A stretch of 33,050 nt of DNA. Origin: Actinomycetota bacterium. Its GTDB lineage: Bacteria; Actinomycetota; Thermoleophilia; Gaiellales; F1-60-MAGs149. Both the position numbers and the translations under genes were made by a program. A model generated the notes under the pieces. That model saw only the letters and a program-made list of their open reading frames with translations, was not told where the DNA came from and searched no databases. Positions 1 through 9,709 of the stretch are shown piece by piece; within the stretch, counting starts at the first letter, position 1, and each line of letters starts with the position of its first letter. The stretch lies in NCBI GenBank assembly GCA_009885805.1, contig VFJZ01000011.1, positions 1-33,050 on the forward strand. The letters are read 5' to 3'.

Positions 1-134
1 GCTTCGAGCAGCGCAACGTCCGCGAAGGCCTCCTCCAGTTGCGCGAAGCCGGGGTGATCGACGTCGCTCGCGTCGCCGACGAGCGGTACTACTCGATCGC
101 CCTCCAGGACTGGGCGACGCTGCTCAGGTTGGGC
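1..134 (+). pseudogene. 3' part of a winged-helix (ArsR/MarR-like) regulator, cut off at about base 130
   Basis: The frame starting at base 3 reads FEQRNVREGLLQLREAGVID followed by a beta-hairpin-like stretch ending YYSIALQDWATLL. This has the layout of the recognition helix plus wing of a winged-helix DNA-binding domain, in which helix NVREGLLQLREAG would contact DNA. The frame is open at the left window edge, so the N-terminus lies outside. After about base 125-137 the same frame runs on for another 460 codons, but that stretch is the antisense shadow of the transposase and has no family-like pattern. The regulator therefore appears interrupted here. An alternative is a chance resemblance in a short piece; I consider a real remnant more likely. 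Confidence 0.5.
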
Positions 135-1481
135 ACGGTGGGCGCGCTCGTAGGCGTCGTGGCTGACGCGGAGCTCCTGGTAGGTGTCGTGGGTGCGCCA
201 GATCGGCAGGAGCCGGCGCCATTCCTTCGCTGGAGAGATCGTCTGGACGCGGGTGCAGGCGGTGCTGGTCGGCAGCGCGCAGCGGTAGCGCAGCGCCGGT
301 TTTGTCCGGTCGGGGTCGTTGCGGGTGGCGTCGGGGACGAGTCCGTGCCAGACGAGGTCGGTGCCGCCGCCGCAGTGTCTGCAGCGCGGAACGCCGTGCT
401 CGTCCCACTCGGTGGTGGCGACCGGTCGCGGCGTGTTGGTGCGGGCGCGCCAGGGGAAGACGGAGGCGATGTTACGGCGGGTGTTGAAGGCGTAGACGCT
501 GGTGAGGCTGTAGCCGCGGTCGCCGGCGACGGCGATCGGGGTGATGCCGCTTGTGCGGGTGGCGGCGTCGATGATCGCCGGGTAGAAGCGGTCTTCGTTG
601 ATGTTGGCGGCGTGCAGGCGGCAGGTGACGGGCAGTCCGGTGACGTGGTCGATAGCGGGGGTGGCGTAGTAGCCGTGCCAGACCGCTTTGACGGTCGTGC
701 TGGAGCCTTTCGTGTAGACGCGGGTGCCGGCGTCGGCGTCGTTCGCTCGCCACCAGTGCCCACCGATCCGGCTCCGGCGATAGCTGCGCAGCGTGCCGCG
801 CGCGTCGACGTAGTCGATGATCGCGGTGGTGCCGTCGCTGACAGGGGTGATCGTGACGTCGCCGACGCGGACGCTCGGGCCGGCCGCGGTGTCCTCGTCG
901 AGGGCAGCGGCCTTCTGGCGCAGGTCGCGGGCGGCGCCCGGTGCGAGCTTGCGGGCGCGGGCGCGGCGGCGGTTCGTGCACGGCTCGCCGGGTTTGCAGT
1001 CGTGGCGGAACTGGCCGTGCGTTTCTGCTTCGGTGGAGTCGACGTGCAGCCAGGCGCCGATCGCTGGTTCGTGCCGGCGGGCGCCGTGCACGAGCCGGGT
1101 GACGGTGGCGGCGAACGCCTCCTCGAACCGTTCCAGCCGCGCGAAGTGCCGCTGCACCGTCGCATACGACGGCACCGTCTCGAACCCGTAGACGCTCCAG
1201 AGCTCGGCGCTCTTGTGGGTGCGGGCGTACCAGGGCTGCACGTCGACCTCGCCGGATGCGAGGAAGGCAAGGTACGCGAGCTCCCACCAGCCCGCCATCC
1301 GTGGCCGGTGCCAGCCGTCCGGTTCGCTGACAGCGTCGCGGAGGGGCTGCCAGATCGCTCGCTGGCTTCTCAGCAGCGTGATGATCGCGATCGGCGGTGC
1401 GAGGTCGGGGTGCTCGGAGAACGCGCCGGCACCGACCAGCTCGAACGGCAACGTCCGCGGGTGTGGTGCCGGCGGGGTCAT
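1..1481 (-). CDS. DDE (IS4/IS1182-like) transposase, 3' end altered and open at window edge
   Basis: Read on the minus strand from ATG at 1481, this is an uninterrupted frame to the window edge (493 codons). Likely RNase H-fold acidic residues are D148 (HVDSTEAETHG), D321 (VAGDRGYS) and E445 in a YERAHR motif, the pattern of DDE_Tnp_1 transposases. Between D321 and E445 is a Zn-ribbon-like CRHC...YRC...C set (C367, C370, C401, C409), a feature of some IS1182-like members. Family-like sequence ends near residue 449 (about base 136), and the remaining codons lie antisense to the winged-helix fragment. The protein thus seems to lack its usual C-terminal tail of some tens of residues and may be inactive. 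Its ATG overlaps the stop of the upstream gene (TGATG), so the two are translationally coupled. The exact IS family is inference. Confidence 0.7.
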   Translation of the reverse strand, partial: MTPPAPHPRTLPFELVGAGAFSEHPDLAPPIAIITLLRSQRAIWQPLRDAVSEPDGWHRPRMAGWWELAYLAFLASGEVDVQPWYARTHKSAELWSVYGFETVPSYATVQRHFARLERFEEAFAATVTRLVHGARRHEPAIGAWLHVDSTEAETHGQFRHDCKPGEPCTNRRRARARKLAPGAARDLRQKAAALDEDTAAGPSVRVGDVTITPVSDGTTAIIDYVDARGTLRSYRRSRIGGHWWRANDADAGTRVYTKGSSTTVKAVWHGYYATPAIDHVTGLPVTCRLHAANINEDRFYPAIIDAATRTSGITPIAVAGDRGYSLTSVYAFNTRRNIASVFPWRARTNTPRPVATTEWDEHGVPRCRHCGGGTDLVWHGLVPDATRNDPDRTKPALRYRCALPTSTACTRVQTISPAKEWRRLLPIWRTHDTYQELRVSHDAYERAHRAQPEQRRPVLEGDRVVPLVGDASDVDHPGFAQLEEAFADVALLE

Positions 1482-2485
1482 CAGCGGGTCGGTGCCGTCG
1501 CGGCGGCGTAGAGGTCCTGGAAGCGGCCGTGCCGGGCGATCGTGGAGTGCGCGACGAGTTGTGCTTCGGGGCGGGCGCGCTTGGTGGCGTGGTAGTGCTT
1601 CTGCGTCGGCCGCTCGCCGGGCGTGAGCAACGCGGCGTAGCGGCGAAGCGACTCGAGGACGTCCTCGACCGGGCGCACCGCGGGACGCCGCGTCGAGACG
1701 GCCGGTGCGACGCTCGCGCGGCTGATGCGGGCGTAGTCAGCGCGTGTTGCCCGCCGCGTCGGCCACGGCTTCGCAGCGGCGCGGCGAAGCTCGACCGTAT
1801 CGCGGAGGACCTGGGCCCAGTCGCGCACGCCGCGGCCGAGCTGGACACCACCGGCGCGACACCAGTGCTCGAGCAGGCGCTTGGTCGGGACAAGCCCGGT
1901 CTCGTCGATCATCCGATCGCAGAGCAGCGCCGGCGCCGGACCAGCCTGAGACGGCGGCGGCGGCGCGGGCGGCAGCCCGGCGCCGTCGAGCGCGCGCTGC
2001 CAGGAACCGGCGCGGTCCTGGATGGTCGCGGCGCAGGGCAGCCCGAAGGCGGAGCCGAACCGGGCGGCGCGATCACGGTCAAGGCGCGTCGCGACGGCGT
2101 CGTAGTCGTCCGGGCGCGGCGAGTGGCCGAGCTCGAACGCGACCGCCCGCAGCGCGTGGCGAACGAGGCCGTCCGGAGATGGTCGTCCTTGACGCTCTGC
2201 AAGACGACCGGCCGCCACGCCCCGCGTGGCGGGGTCGGCGAGCGCCAGGGTGAGCGTGTCCGCCCAGCGAAGGCCGATCGCTGCACAGGCACCCTGAGCC
2301 GTTGCCGGCCCGGCGGCGTTCGCGACGAGCGCTCGGGCGCGCGTCCATGCCCGCATCGACACCGTCTGCGCGGCGTCAACGTCGCCTGCGCTGATCGTCA
2401 ACGCGACCTGCCGGACGATCGCGAGCGCCGCCTCGCGACGAAACGCGACCGAACCAGAGGAGGTGAGGGAGGTGATCATCGGCAT
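1481..2485 (-). CDS. HNH-endonuclease-associated-repeat protein coupled to the transposase
   Basis: A 334-aa protein with ATG at 2485. Residues about 112-171 (LGHSPRPDDYDAV ... SWQRALDGAGL) match the pattern of the homing-endonuclease-associated repeat (HNH_repeat): a G-x-x-P-x-x-x-x-Y-D helix, then G-x-P-x-x-x-T-I, then G-S-W-x-x-A-L-x-x-A-G-L. A weaker middle unit spans about 190-235. A further unit spans about 277-331 (RPTQKHYHATKR ... STIARHGRFQDLY). These repeats are small helical modules found beside HNH nucleases and in putative DNA-binding proteins. No nuclease motif is visible here, so it is probably a DNA-binding accessory. The TGATG overlap with the transposase start indicates one mRNA. 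The first ~110 residues are not recognised. A longer frame upstream exists but its composition is not protein-like. Confidence 0.65.
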   Translation of the reverse strand: MPMITSLTSSGSVAFRREAALAIVRQVALTISAGDVDAAQTVSMRAWTRARALVANAAGPATAQGACAAIGLRWADTLTLALADPATRGVAAGRLAERQGRPSPDGLVRHALRAVAFELGHSPRPDDYDAVATRLDRDRAARFGSAFGLPCAATIQDRAGSWQRALDGAGLPPAPPPPSQAGPAPALLCDRMIDETGLVPTKRLLEHWCRAGGVQLGRGVRDWAQVLRDTVELRRAAAKPWPTRRATRADYARISRASVAPAVSTRRPAVRPVEDVLESLRRYAALLTPGERPTQKHYHATKRARPEAQLVAHSTIARHGRFQDLYAAATAPTR

Positions 2486-2828
2486 GCTGCGGCTGCACCT
2501 GGTCCTAGCAGCGGTCCCGGCTGTCTGCCGTGGTCCCCAGCCGAGCGTGACCTCGTGGCCTGGGGCTTGCAGCGGTTTGGTGCGCCCATACCGCGAAACG
2601 GAACACACGGCCGGAAGTCCGCCTCGATCCGGCGACGTAGACCACGACCCGTCACGCTCTGTCCCGCGTTGGATAGCTCCCGGTCGGCGGCCGTGCTGGC
2701 CGGTAGCATGACGGCATGCCCGCTGTCCCCATCGCCCGCGAGCGAGAGATGGATCACCACCCGCCTCACAGGCGACCGGTGGCCATTCAGGGCGCGTTCC
2801 GGGCCGAACCAGCGATGTGGAGCTAGCC
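2486..2828. other. Divergent intergenic region between transposase unit and hsdMSR
   Basis: No convincing coding sequence is visible on either strand: the frames that stay open here lack conserved-looking motifs and are rich in R/P/S. It must hold the promoters for both divergent units. I found no -35/-10 pair with acceptable spacing: TTGGAT at 2669 and TAGCAT at 2704 are 29 bases apart. No terminal inverted repeat of the element could be identified by eye. Confidence 0.5.
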
Positions 2829-4439
2829 GTGGCGCGGAGCAAGAAGCAGGAGGAGGCGAAAGGCCTCGAGGCGGCGTTGTGGGAGTCCGCGGACCGCCTC
2901 CGCTCGAACATGGACGCGGCCGAGTACAAGCACGTCGTGCTCGGCTTGATCTTTGTGAAGTACGTCTCCGACGTCTTCGCCCGCCGCCAGGGCGAGCTCG
3001 CGGCACTCGTCGACGACCCGGACTCCGACTACTTCATGCCGAGCGAGGCGGCGAAGCGGGCGATCCTCGAGTCGCGCGACGAGTACACCGCTGAGGGCGT
3101 GTTCTGGGTGCCGGAGGGCCATCGCTGGGATGATCTTCGCAACAACGCGAAGCAGCTCGACATCGGCACGCGGATCGACGCGGCGATGGACGCGATCGAG
3201 AGGGACAACCCGGACCTGAAGGGCGTGCTGCCGAAGAACTACGCGCGCCGCGAGCTGACGCCGACGACGCTCGGCGGGCTGATCGACACCTTCTCACGTG
3301 AGGACCTGGCGGCGCAGGAGCACGAGGACCTCGATGTTCTCGGTCGTGTGTTCGAGTACATGGTGAGCCGGTTCGCGAGCGCGGAGGGGAAGAACGGCGG
3401 CGAGTTCTACACGCCGCGCTCGGTGGTGAAGCTGATGGTCGACATGCTCGAGCCGTTCAACGGCCGCGTGTATGACCCGGCGATGGGAAGCGGCGGCATG
3501 TTCGTCCAGGCCGACCGGTTCATCAAGGCGCACGGCGGTGTGCGCAACGACATCTCCGTGTTCGGGCAGGAGATGAACCCGACGACGTGGCGTCTCGCGA
3601 AGATGAACCTGGCGCTGCGCGGGATCGACGCGAACCTCGCGCCGCAGTGGGGCGACACCTTCGCGAACGACCTGCACCCGGACCTGCGCGCCGATTTCGT
3701 GCTCGCGAACCCGCCGTTCAACATCTCTGACTGGGGCGGCGAGCACCTGCGCGACGACCCGCGCTGGAAGTACGGCGCGCCGCCGGTCGGCAACGCGAAC
3801 TTCGCGTGGATCCAGCACATGCTCCAGCACCTCGCCCCGACCGGGACGATGGCAACGGTGCTCGCGAACGGCAGCCTCTCATCGAAGACGTCCGGTGAGG
3901 GCGAGATCCGCACCGCCCTCGTCGAGGCCGACCTGGTCGAGTGCCTCGTCGCGATGCCGAGCCAGCTGTTCTACGCGACCGGCATCCCGGTCTGCCTGTG
4001 GTTCCTCACCAAGGACAAGACCGACCGCGCCGTCAAGAGCGAGCGCGCGCAGCGCAACCGTACCGGCGAGGTGCTGTTCATCGACGCGCGTCAGCTCGGC
4101 GCGATGGCCACGCGCACGGTTCGTGAGCTCTCCGACGCCGACATCGCCCGGATCGCCGACACCTATCACGCCTGGCGCGGCGAGCCTGACGTCGATCGCT
4201 ACGAAGACGTCCCCGGCTTCTGTGCGAGCGTGACCCTCGATTCCGTCCGCGAGCACGGGCACGTCCTCACGCCCGGCCGCTACGTCGGCAGCGAGGAGGC
4301 CGATGAAGACAGCGAGCCTCTCGACCAGAAGATCGCGCGGCTCACCGCCGAGATCAGGGACGGGTTTGTGGAGCGAGCGATTCTTCAGGAGGCCGTCCTC
4401 GCGGTGCTCGACGTTCTCGAGGCCCCGAGTGGTGACTGA
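2829..4439 (+). CDS. hsdM: Type I restriction-modification, DNA methyltransferase subunit HsdM
   Basis: N6-adenine methyltransferase subunit; with HsdS it methylates the recognition sequence, and with HsdR it forms the restriction complex. The N-terminal helical HsdM_N domain (about 10-150; [20 protein letters not shown]) is followed by the catalytic N6_Mtase domain. [16 protein letters not shown] precedes the SAM-binding motif I DPAMGSGG (216-223), and the catalytic motif is NPPF (294-297). The length of 536 aa is normal for the family. I chose GTG 2829 over ATG 2817 because GGAG at 2819-2822 is well spaced before it, whereas the upstream ATG has no ribosome binding site and adds only MELA. 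It overlaps hsdS by 8 bases. The gene looks intact. Confidence 0.95.
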   Translation: MARSKKQEEAKGLEAALWESADRLRSNMDAAEYKHVVLGLIFVKYVSDVFARRQGELAALVDDPDSDYFMPSEAAKRAILESRDEYTAEGVFWVPEGHRWDDLRNNAKQLDIGTRIDAAMDAIERDNPDLKGVLPKNYARRELTPTTLGGLIDTFSREDLAAQEHEDLDVLGRVFEYMVSRFASAEGKNGGEFYTPRSVVKLMVDMLEPFNGRVYDPAMGSGGMFVQADRFIKAHGGVRNDISVFGQEMNPTTWRLAKMNLALRGIDANLAPQWGDTFANDLHPDLRADFVLANPPFNISDWGGEHLRDDPRWKYGAPPVGNANFAWIQHMLQHLAPTGTMATVLANGSLSSKTSGEGEIRTALVEADLVECLVAMPSQLFYATGIPVCLWFLTKDKTDRAVKSERAQRNRTGEVLFIDARQLGAMATRTVRELSDADIARIADTYHAWRGEPDVDRYEDVPGFCASVTLDSVREHGHVLTPGRYVGSEEADEDSEPLDQKIARLTAEIRDGFVERAILQEAVLAVLDVLEAPSGD

Positions 4440-5580
4440 GCCTTGGCCGTGCGTCCGTCTCGGGGACTGCGTCGACCTGCTTTCGGGGTTCGCCTTCGCC
4501 AGCAGTGACTACTGCGAACCAGTCGACGGCGTTCGTCTCCTCAGGGGGGACAACGTCGTGCAGCGGGGGCTCAGGTGGAGTGGGGCGAAGCACTGGCCAG
4601 CTACTCGCCGTTCGGAGGCCGCTGCGTACGAGCTTCGCGCCGGCGATGTCGTCGTCGCGATGGATCGTCCCTGGATTGAAGCGGGCCTGAAGGTCGCGGC
4701 GCTCCGGGCCGATGACGTCCCCGCCCTTCTCGTTCAGCGAGTCTCACGGCTCCGGGCCCAGGCCGACCTCGACCAACAGTTCCTCGCGTACGTTCTCTAT
4801 GGGAGTGCATTCGAACAGCACGTTCTTCGGGTTCAGACCGGCACCGCCGTGCCTCACATCAGCGGGGGGCAGATCCGAGAGTTCGTGTTCGCTCTCCCAC
4901 CGTTCGAGGAGCAGCGGCGGATCGCGGGGGTTCTGGGATCGCTCGACGACCTGATCGAAACCAACCGTCGACTGATGAAGAGCCTCGACGGCCTTGGCGC
5001 GGCCCTCTTCCTCGCAGCGTGGGATGGTGAGGAAACTTGTCCGCTCGAGTCCCTTGGCCGCATCACCATGGGGCAATCTCCCCCCGGGAGCACGTACAAC
5101 GAGGTGTGCGACGGACTACCCTTCTACCAGGGCGTGCGCGACTTCGGGGATCGCTATCCGACGCCTCGCGTGTTCTGCTCCGCTCCGACCCGAACCGCGG
5201 CTTCTGACGACATTCTGATCGCCGTCCGCGCTCCGATCGGCGACACGAACGTCGCCGTCGAACCCTGTGCCATTGGCCGAGGTCTGGCGGCGTTGACACC
5301 AGTCCGGCCAGGGCTCGCGTTGCGCGCACTGAGGGCAACGCCTACGACATGGTCGGCGTACGAGGGGTCGGGCACGGTCTTCTCGTCGATCAGCGGCCCG
5401 GACTTGCGGAAAGCGCGGGTGCCCGCAGTCTTCGATGATCACCTGGAACCACTGCTCCGTACGCTCGATGCGCAGCATGGGGCGTGTGCCGAGGAGGCGA
5501 CGTCTCTCCGCGTGATCCGTGACGAACTGCTCCCGCTTCTCCTCTCCGGGCGGGTCAGGGTTCGCGAGGTGGCGGCGTGA
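4432..5580 (+). CDS. hsdS: Type I restriction-modification, specificity subunit HsdS
   Basis: Recognises the bipartite target through two target-recognition domains (TRDs). TRD1 (about 1-165) begins [18 protein letters not shown] and ends in the conserved helix region [23 protein letters not shown]2 (about 200-335) begins [17 protein letters not shown] and ends in a second helical spacer running to [13 protein letters not shown]. The two central/C-terminal helices set the spacing between half-sites. At 382 aa it is at the usual size. GTG 4432 lies inside the last codons of hsdM, so translation is coupled. The two TRDs are clearly dissimilar, predicting an asymmetric bipartite site; the sequence recognised cannot be predicted. 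Confidence 0.93.
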   Translation: MTEPWPCVRLGDCVDLLSGFAFASSDYCEPVDGVRLLRGDNVVQRGLRWSGAKHWPATRRSEAAAYELRAGDVVVAMDRPWIEAGLKVAALRADDVPALLVQRVSRLRAQADLDQQFLAYVLYGSAFEQHVLRVQTGTAVPHISGGQIREFVFALPPFEEQRRIAGVLGSLDDLIETNRRLMKSLDGLGAALFLAAWDGEETCPLESLGRITMGQSPPGSTYNEVCDGLPFYQGVRDFGDRYPTPRVFCSAPTRTAASDDILIAVRAPIGDTNVAVEPCAIGRGLAALTPVRPGLALRALRATPTTWSAYEGSGTVFSSISGPDLRKARVPAVFDDHLEPLLRTLDAQHGACAEEATSLRVIRDELLPLLLSGRVRVREVAA

Positions 5581-8500
5581 GCCCGCCGATCACTGAGGCT
5601 GATCTTGAGGACCTGGTGCTCGAGGACCTCGCGGGCGAGCGTTGGCAGGTCGCCTACGGCCCGGACATCGCGCCGGGCGAGCCAGCCGCGGAGCGCGCCG
5701 ACTACCGGGAGGTCGTGCTGGTCGACCGGCTCCGCGCGGCGGTTGCGCGGTTGAACCCGTCGCTGCCGCCGGACGTCGTCGAGGAGGCGGTGAAGACCGT
5801 TCTGCGTTCGGAGTCACAGTCGCTGATGTCGGAGAACTGGCGCGCGTATCGTCTGCTCACGGCGGGCGTGCCGGTGCAGTACCACGCGGCTGACGGCTCG
5901 GTGCGCGAGGTCCGGGCACGGCTGGTGGACTGGGTGGATGTGGACGCGAACGACTTCGTCGCGGTGAACCAGTTCACGGTCATCGGACACGTGAAGCGCG
6001 AGCGTCGTCCGGACGTGGTGCTGTTCGTGAACGGTCTGCCGCTGGTGCTGATGGAGCTGAAGCGGCCCGGGGAGAAGAACGCGACGTTGAAGGGCGCGTT
6101 CAACCAGGTCGCGACGTACCGGGCGCAGATTCCGGATCTGTTCACCTGGAACCAGGTGACGGTGATCTCCGATGGCGTGCAGGCGCGGGCCGGGACGTTC
6201 ACGGCGCAGTGGGAGCACTACGCGCCGTGGAAGACGATCGATGGGTCGCGCGTCGAGGCGGGAGGGGTGCCGCAGGTCGAGGTGCTGGTGCGCGGGATGT
6301 TCAACCGGGCGCGGCTGCTTGACCTGGTGCGGAGCTTCGTGGTGTTCACCTCGGACGCGGGGGTGCTGTCGAAGAAGCTTGCGAAGTACCACCAGTATTG
6401 GGCGGTGAACAAGGCCGTGCAGTGCACGGTGGCGGCGGTCAACGGCGACGGCCGGGCGGGCGTCGTCTGGCACACGCAGGGGTCGGGCAAGTCGCTTGAG
6501 ATGGAGTGGTACGCCGGCAAGGTGATGCGTCACGCGGCGCTCGAGAACCCGACGATCGTCGTCTTGACGGACCGTAACGACCTCGACGACCAACTGTTCG
6601 ACGACACCTTCGCGGCCTCGCTGCCGGGCGCGCCGCTACCGGAGCCGCCGGTACAGGCCGGCAGCCGCGACGAGCTGAAAGCGCTGCTTGACCGGCGTCA
6701 GTCGGGCGGGATCGTGTTCTCGACGATCCAGAAGTTCGGGCTCTCGAAGGAGGAGAAGGACGCCGGCACCGCGTTCCCGACGCTGTCGGAACGGTCGAAC
6801 ATCGTCGTGATGGTCGACGAGGCGCACCGCTCGAACTACGACTTCGTCGACGGCTTCGCCCGGCACCTGCGTGACGGCCTGCCGAACGCGACGTACATCG
6901 GGTTCACGGGCACGCCGATCGAGTCGCAGGACAAGTCCACGCGGCAGGTGTTCGGCGACTACATCGACGTCTACGACCTGACGCAGTCGGTCGCCGACGG
7001 CGCGACGGTGAAGGTGTACTACGAGCCGCGCCTGGCACGTGTCAAGCTGCCGAGCGAAGCCCTCGGCCGGCTCGACTCGGCATTCGCCGACGCGACGTCC
7101 GGCACCGAGGATGATGCGCGGGAGCGGTTGAAGAGCCGTTGGGCGCAGGTCGAGGCGGTCGTCGGCTCGGAGAGTCGGATCGCGGAGCTCGCCGAGGACA
7201 TCGTCGCGCACTGGGAGGCTCGTCGCGAGGCGCTCGCGGGCAAGGCGCTCATCGTCGCGATGTCGCGGCGGATCGCCGTCGCCCTCTACGACGCGATCGC
7301 CCTGCTCCGGCCGGAGTGGGCGAGCGATGATGACGCCTCGGGGGTGATGAAGGTCGTGATCACCGGGTCGGCAGCGGACGAGTCCGCGATGCAGCCTCAC
7401 ATCCGCTCGAAGGAGGGTTTGCGTGCGTTGAAGTCCCGCGCGAAGGACTCTACTGATCCGCTCGAGCTCGTGATCGTGCGCGACATGTGGCTGACCGGGT
7501 TTGACTCGCCGTCGCTGCACACGATGTACGTCGACAAGCCGATGCGTGGCGCGAACCTGATGCAGGCGATCGCTCGCGTCAACCGCACGTTCAAGGACAA
7601 GCCCGCCGGCCTCGTCGTCGACTACCTCGGCATCGCCGAGGACCTGAAGGCGGCGCTTGCGGACTACACGGCCCGCGACCAGGAGAACGACGGGCTCGGT
7701 CAGGACCTTCGTGATCAGGCGATCCCGGCGCTGGTGAGCAAGCACGAGGTCGTCTGCACGATCCTGACCGGCTACGACTGGCGTGCGGGCCTCTCAAGCG
7801 GCGCCGCGAAGGCGTTCCTGCATACCCTCACCGGCGCCGTCGAGTACCTGATCTCCCACCACCCCGGCACCGGCGAGGCCATCTGCAGCAAGGACCAGCC
7901 CTGCCTGAAGTGCCGGTTCCTCGCCCAGACGCGCGACCTCGTCTCGCTGTACACGATCTGCGTTCCGTCGCCGGAGGCGCTCGCGATCCGCGACGACGTC
8001 GCGTTCTTCGAGGCCGTCAGGGGGCAGATCAGCAAGATCGAGGGCACCGACCGCCGCAGCGGCGACCCGAACGCGGTCCTCGACACGGCGATCAAGCAGA
8101 TCGTGTCTGACGCGATGACCGGCACCGGCGTGATCGACATCTACGCCGAAGCGGGGATCGAACGTCCCGACCTGTCGCTGATCGACGAGGAGTTCGTTCA
8201 GAAGTTCAAGACCAGCACGACTCCGAACCTGCAGATCGAGATGCTCAGGCGACTGCTCAGCGACGAGGTGCGCCGTGTCGGCGCGCGGAACATCGTCACC
8301 GGCCGGCAGTTCTCCGAGCTGCTCGAGCAGTCGATCCTGCGATACCAGAACCGCACCCTCGACGCCGCCCAGGTCGTCGCGGAGCTGGTCGCGCTCGCCG
8401 AGTCCCTCAAGGCCGAGAGCGACCGTGGTGCGAAGCTCGGACTCTCCGACGACGAGCTCGCCTTCTACGACGCGATCCGCACCAACGACAGCGCGATCAT

Positions 8501-8723
8501 GGAGCTCGGCGACGACGTGCTGAAGGCGATGGCGCAGATGCTCGTCCACATCGTCCGTCGTGACGCGAAGACGGACTGGTCGGTGAAGGAGCAGGTGCGT
8601 GCGAAGCTTCGCGCCACCATCAAGCGGCTGCTGCTGAAGTACGGCTATCCGCCGGACAAGGAAGAGAAGGCGACGCAGCTCATTCTCGAGCAGGCCGAGG
8701 CGATCGCGGCGGACGCGGCCTGA
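5577..8723 (+). CDS. hsdR: Type I restriction endonuclease, motor/nuclease subunit HsdR
   Basis: A translocating ATPase and nuclease that cuts unmodified DNA at a distance. The N-terminal HSDR_N nuclease fold has a PD-(D/E)xK site: D146 (PDVVLFVNG) and E160-x-K162 ([11 protein letters not shown]). The SF2 helicase core has Walker A GSGKS (302-306), DEAH (414-417), motif [11 protein letters not shown] and motif [12 protein letters not shown] helical C-terminal domain, rich in charged residues, would dock on the methyltransferase. Length 1048 aa is typical. GTG 5577 overlaps the hsdS stop (GTGA). All key motifs are present, so the complex should be active. Confidence 0.95.
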   Translation: MSPPITEADLEDLVLEDLAGERWQVAYGPDIAPGEPAAERADYREVVLVDRLRAAVARLNPSLPPDVVEEAVKTVLRSESQSLMSENWRAYRLLTAGVPVQYHAADGSVREVRARLVDWVDVDANDFVAVNQFTVIGHVKRERRPDVVLFVNGLPLVLMELKRPGEKNATLKGAFNQVATYRAQIPDLFTWNQVTVISDGVQARAGTFTAQWEHYAPWKTIDGSRVEAGGVPQVEVLVRGMFNRARLLDLVRSFVVFTSDAGVLSKKLAKYHQYWAVNKAVQCTVAAVNGDGRAGVVWHTQGSGKSLEMEWYAGKVMRHAALENPTIVVLTDRNDLDDQLFDDTFAASLPGAPLPEPPVQAGSRDELKALLDRRQSGGIVFSTIQKFGLSKEEKDAGTAFPTLSERSNIVVMVDEAHRSNYDFVDGFARHLRDGLPNATYIGFTGTPIESQDKSTRQVFGDYIDVYDLTQSVADGATVKVYYEPRLARVKLPSEALGRLDSAFADATSGTEDDARERLKSRWAQVEAVVGSESRIAELAEDIVAHWEARREALAGKALIVAMSRRIAVALYDAIALLRPEWASDDDASGVMKVVITGSAADESAMQPHIRSKEGLRALKSRAKDSTDPLELVIVRDMWLTGFDSPSLHTMYVDKPMRGANLMQAIARVNRTFKDKPAGLVVDYLGIAEDLKAALADYTARDQENDGLGQDLRDQAIPALVSKHEVVCTILTGYDWRAGLSSGAAKAFLHTLTGAVEYLISHHPGTGEAICSKDQPCLKCRFLAQTRDLVSLYTICVPSPEALAIRDDVAFFEAVRGQISKIEGTDRRSGDPNAVLDTAIKQIVSDAMTGTGVIDIYAEAGIERPDLSLIDEEFVQKFKTSTTPNLQIEMLRRLLSDEVRRVGARNIVTGRQFSELLEQSILRYQNRTLDAAQVVAELVALAESLKAESDRGAKLGLSDDELAFYDAIRTNDSAIMELGDDVLKAMAQMLVHIVRRDAKTDWSVKEQVRAKLRATIKRLLLKYGYPPDKEEKATQLILEQAEAIAADAA

Positions 8724-8757
8724 GGCCACGCAGTCGAGATCGACGCCAGTTGGTGAG

Positions 8758-8931
8758 TTCGGCCGTGTCTGGCTCGAGCGTTGGGATCGCGCACTGCATC
8801 TGGTCGTCCTGAACGAGCGCGTTGTCGACGGATGGGGGACGCGGGTGAAGCGCTGGATCCCTCTTGCTGACGTGTCCGAGTCGTCGCTCGACGCGGCGCT
8901 TCGAGCAGCGGTTGGGATGCTGCGCTCGTAG
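8758..8931 (+). pseudogene. Short coding-like remnant after hsdR, no start codon
   Basis: The frame FGRVWLERWDRALHLVVLNE, continuing VVDGWG and ending AALRAAVGMLRS then TAG, reads like a genuine protein C-terminus of about 58 residues. No ATG, GTG or TTG in frame starts it; a GTG at 8753 is in another frame and would need a one-base shift. It may be the tail of a broken gene or a gene whose start was lost when the restriction island arrived. I do not recognise the family. Confidence 0.3.
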
Positions 8932-8969
8932 GCGAGCGATCCGGGGTAACAGATTCCCGGTTGGCGGGG

Positions 8970-9656
8970 TCACGAACCCTTCCCCGTCGACCGCCGGATT
9001 CGTTGCCAGCAAACGCCTCGCGACCTTCTGCGAACTGTCCCTCTCGGTAATGCGTTCGGGGGCTCGTTCGCCCGGGGCAGCGGGTTCGGGCCGGTCGCAG
9101 TGACCAGCCGCTGCGGGACCCAGTCGTCGACGTGGTGGATGCCGTCGAACGCGCCATGATCCAGTTCGACCACTGCGCGCAGCGAGCGGCGGTGGAACTT
9201 GACGTGGGTGAAGTCTTCGAACAGGACGTAGTACGGCTCGTTCGCCGCGCTCTGGAACTGCTGGCCGGTCAGCGCTGCCCGGTGCCGGCGCGCGAAGGCG
9301 TCGACGTCCTCGCCGACGACCACGCCGAGGTGCTCCAGGCCCATCTTGTAAACACGCTGATGGACGGGCGGGATGAGCTCGATGAGCGGGATGACCTGGC
9401 CGTCGAGGACGCGGAGCGGCTCGGCGAGGAGGATCATGGACATCGGCCGTCCGTTCCAGACGTTCTCGAGGTTGGCGACCGCGTGCCGCTCGAGGATGTT
9501 CCGGAGGTGGACGTACTGGTCCCACTCCGGGACGCGGACCGCCAGGTGGCTCAGCTCGTAGGGCGCAATGTCGATGCCGCGCACGGTGAGACGGTCGCGC
9601 TGCAGCGCCGCAAACGCGCGGTAGTCGCCGATAATGTCAGCGATCGGGTCGGCCAT
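8970..9656 (-). CDS. YecM-like VOC-fold protein
   Basis: A 228-aa protein starting MADPIADIIGDY. Residues about 33-115 (YELSHLAVRVPEWDQYVHLR, then VWNGRPMSMILL, IPLIELIPP and MGLEHLGVVVG) follow the YecM/VOC pattern: a first metal-ligand-like H in SHLAVRV, an N-G-R-P turn and a second ligand-like EH in LEHLGVVVG. FTHVKFHRRSL near 150 resembles the closing strand of the family. YecM proteins have no proven function; the fold is the glyoxalase/dioxygenase one. The last ~50 residues after HHVDDWVP look disordered. GAAGG about 8 bases upstream supports ATG 9656. An in-frame ATG at 9710, overlapping the stop of the upstream gene, is the alternative start. Confidence 0.6.
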   Translation of the reverse strand: MADPIADIIGDYRAFAALQRDRLTVRGIDIAPYELSHLAVRVPEWDQYVHLRNILERHAVANLENVWNGRPMSMILLAEPLRVLDGQVIPLIELIPPVHQRVYKMGLEHLGVVVGEDVDAFARRHRAALTGQQFQSAANEPYYVLFEDFTHVKFHRRSLRAVVELDHGAFDGIHHVDDWVPQRLVTATGPNPLPRANEPPNALPRGTVRRRSRGVCWQRIRRSTGKGS

Positions 9657-9709
9657 CAGGTCGCCTTCCGCGCCATCGTACAGGAAGCGGCCGACGCACC
9701 GTCGGCTCA

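Noticed and set aside
89-1270. Minus-strand 393-codon frame rich in P/S/T/A
   Set aside because: It is a different frame from the transposase, with no motifs and low complexity; typical of high-GC shadow frames.
39-1511. Long plus-strand frame of 490 codons
   Set aside because: Only its first ~30 codons look like a protein; the rest is G/V/A/R-rich antisense shadow of the transposase.
2669-2709. TTGGAT and TAGCAT as an hsdM promoter
   Set aside because: The 29-base spacing is too long for a sigma-70-type promoter.
8717-8727. GGCC-TGA-GGCC at the hsdR stop as a terminator
   Set aside because: Only a 4-bp stem with a 3-base loop and no T-tract; expected often by chance at this GC content.
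1-8911. The 13-base match GCTTCGAGCAGCG at 1-13 and 8899-8911 as a possible direct repeat bounding the transposase plus RM region
   Set aside because: Too short and made of common high-GC codons; the surrounding bases do not match, and the transposase junction is near base 130, not at base 1.
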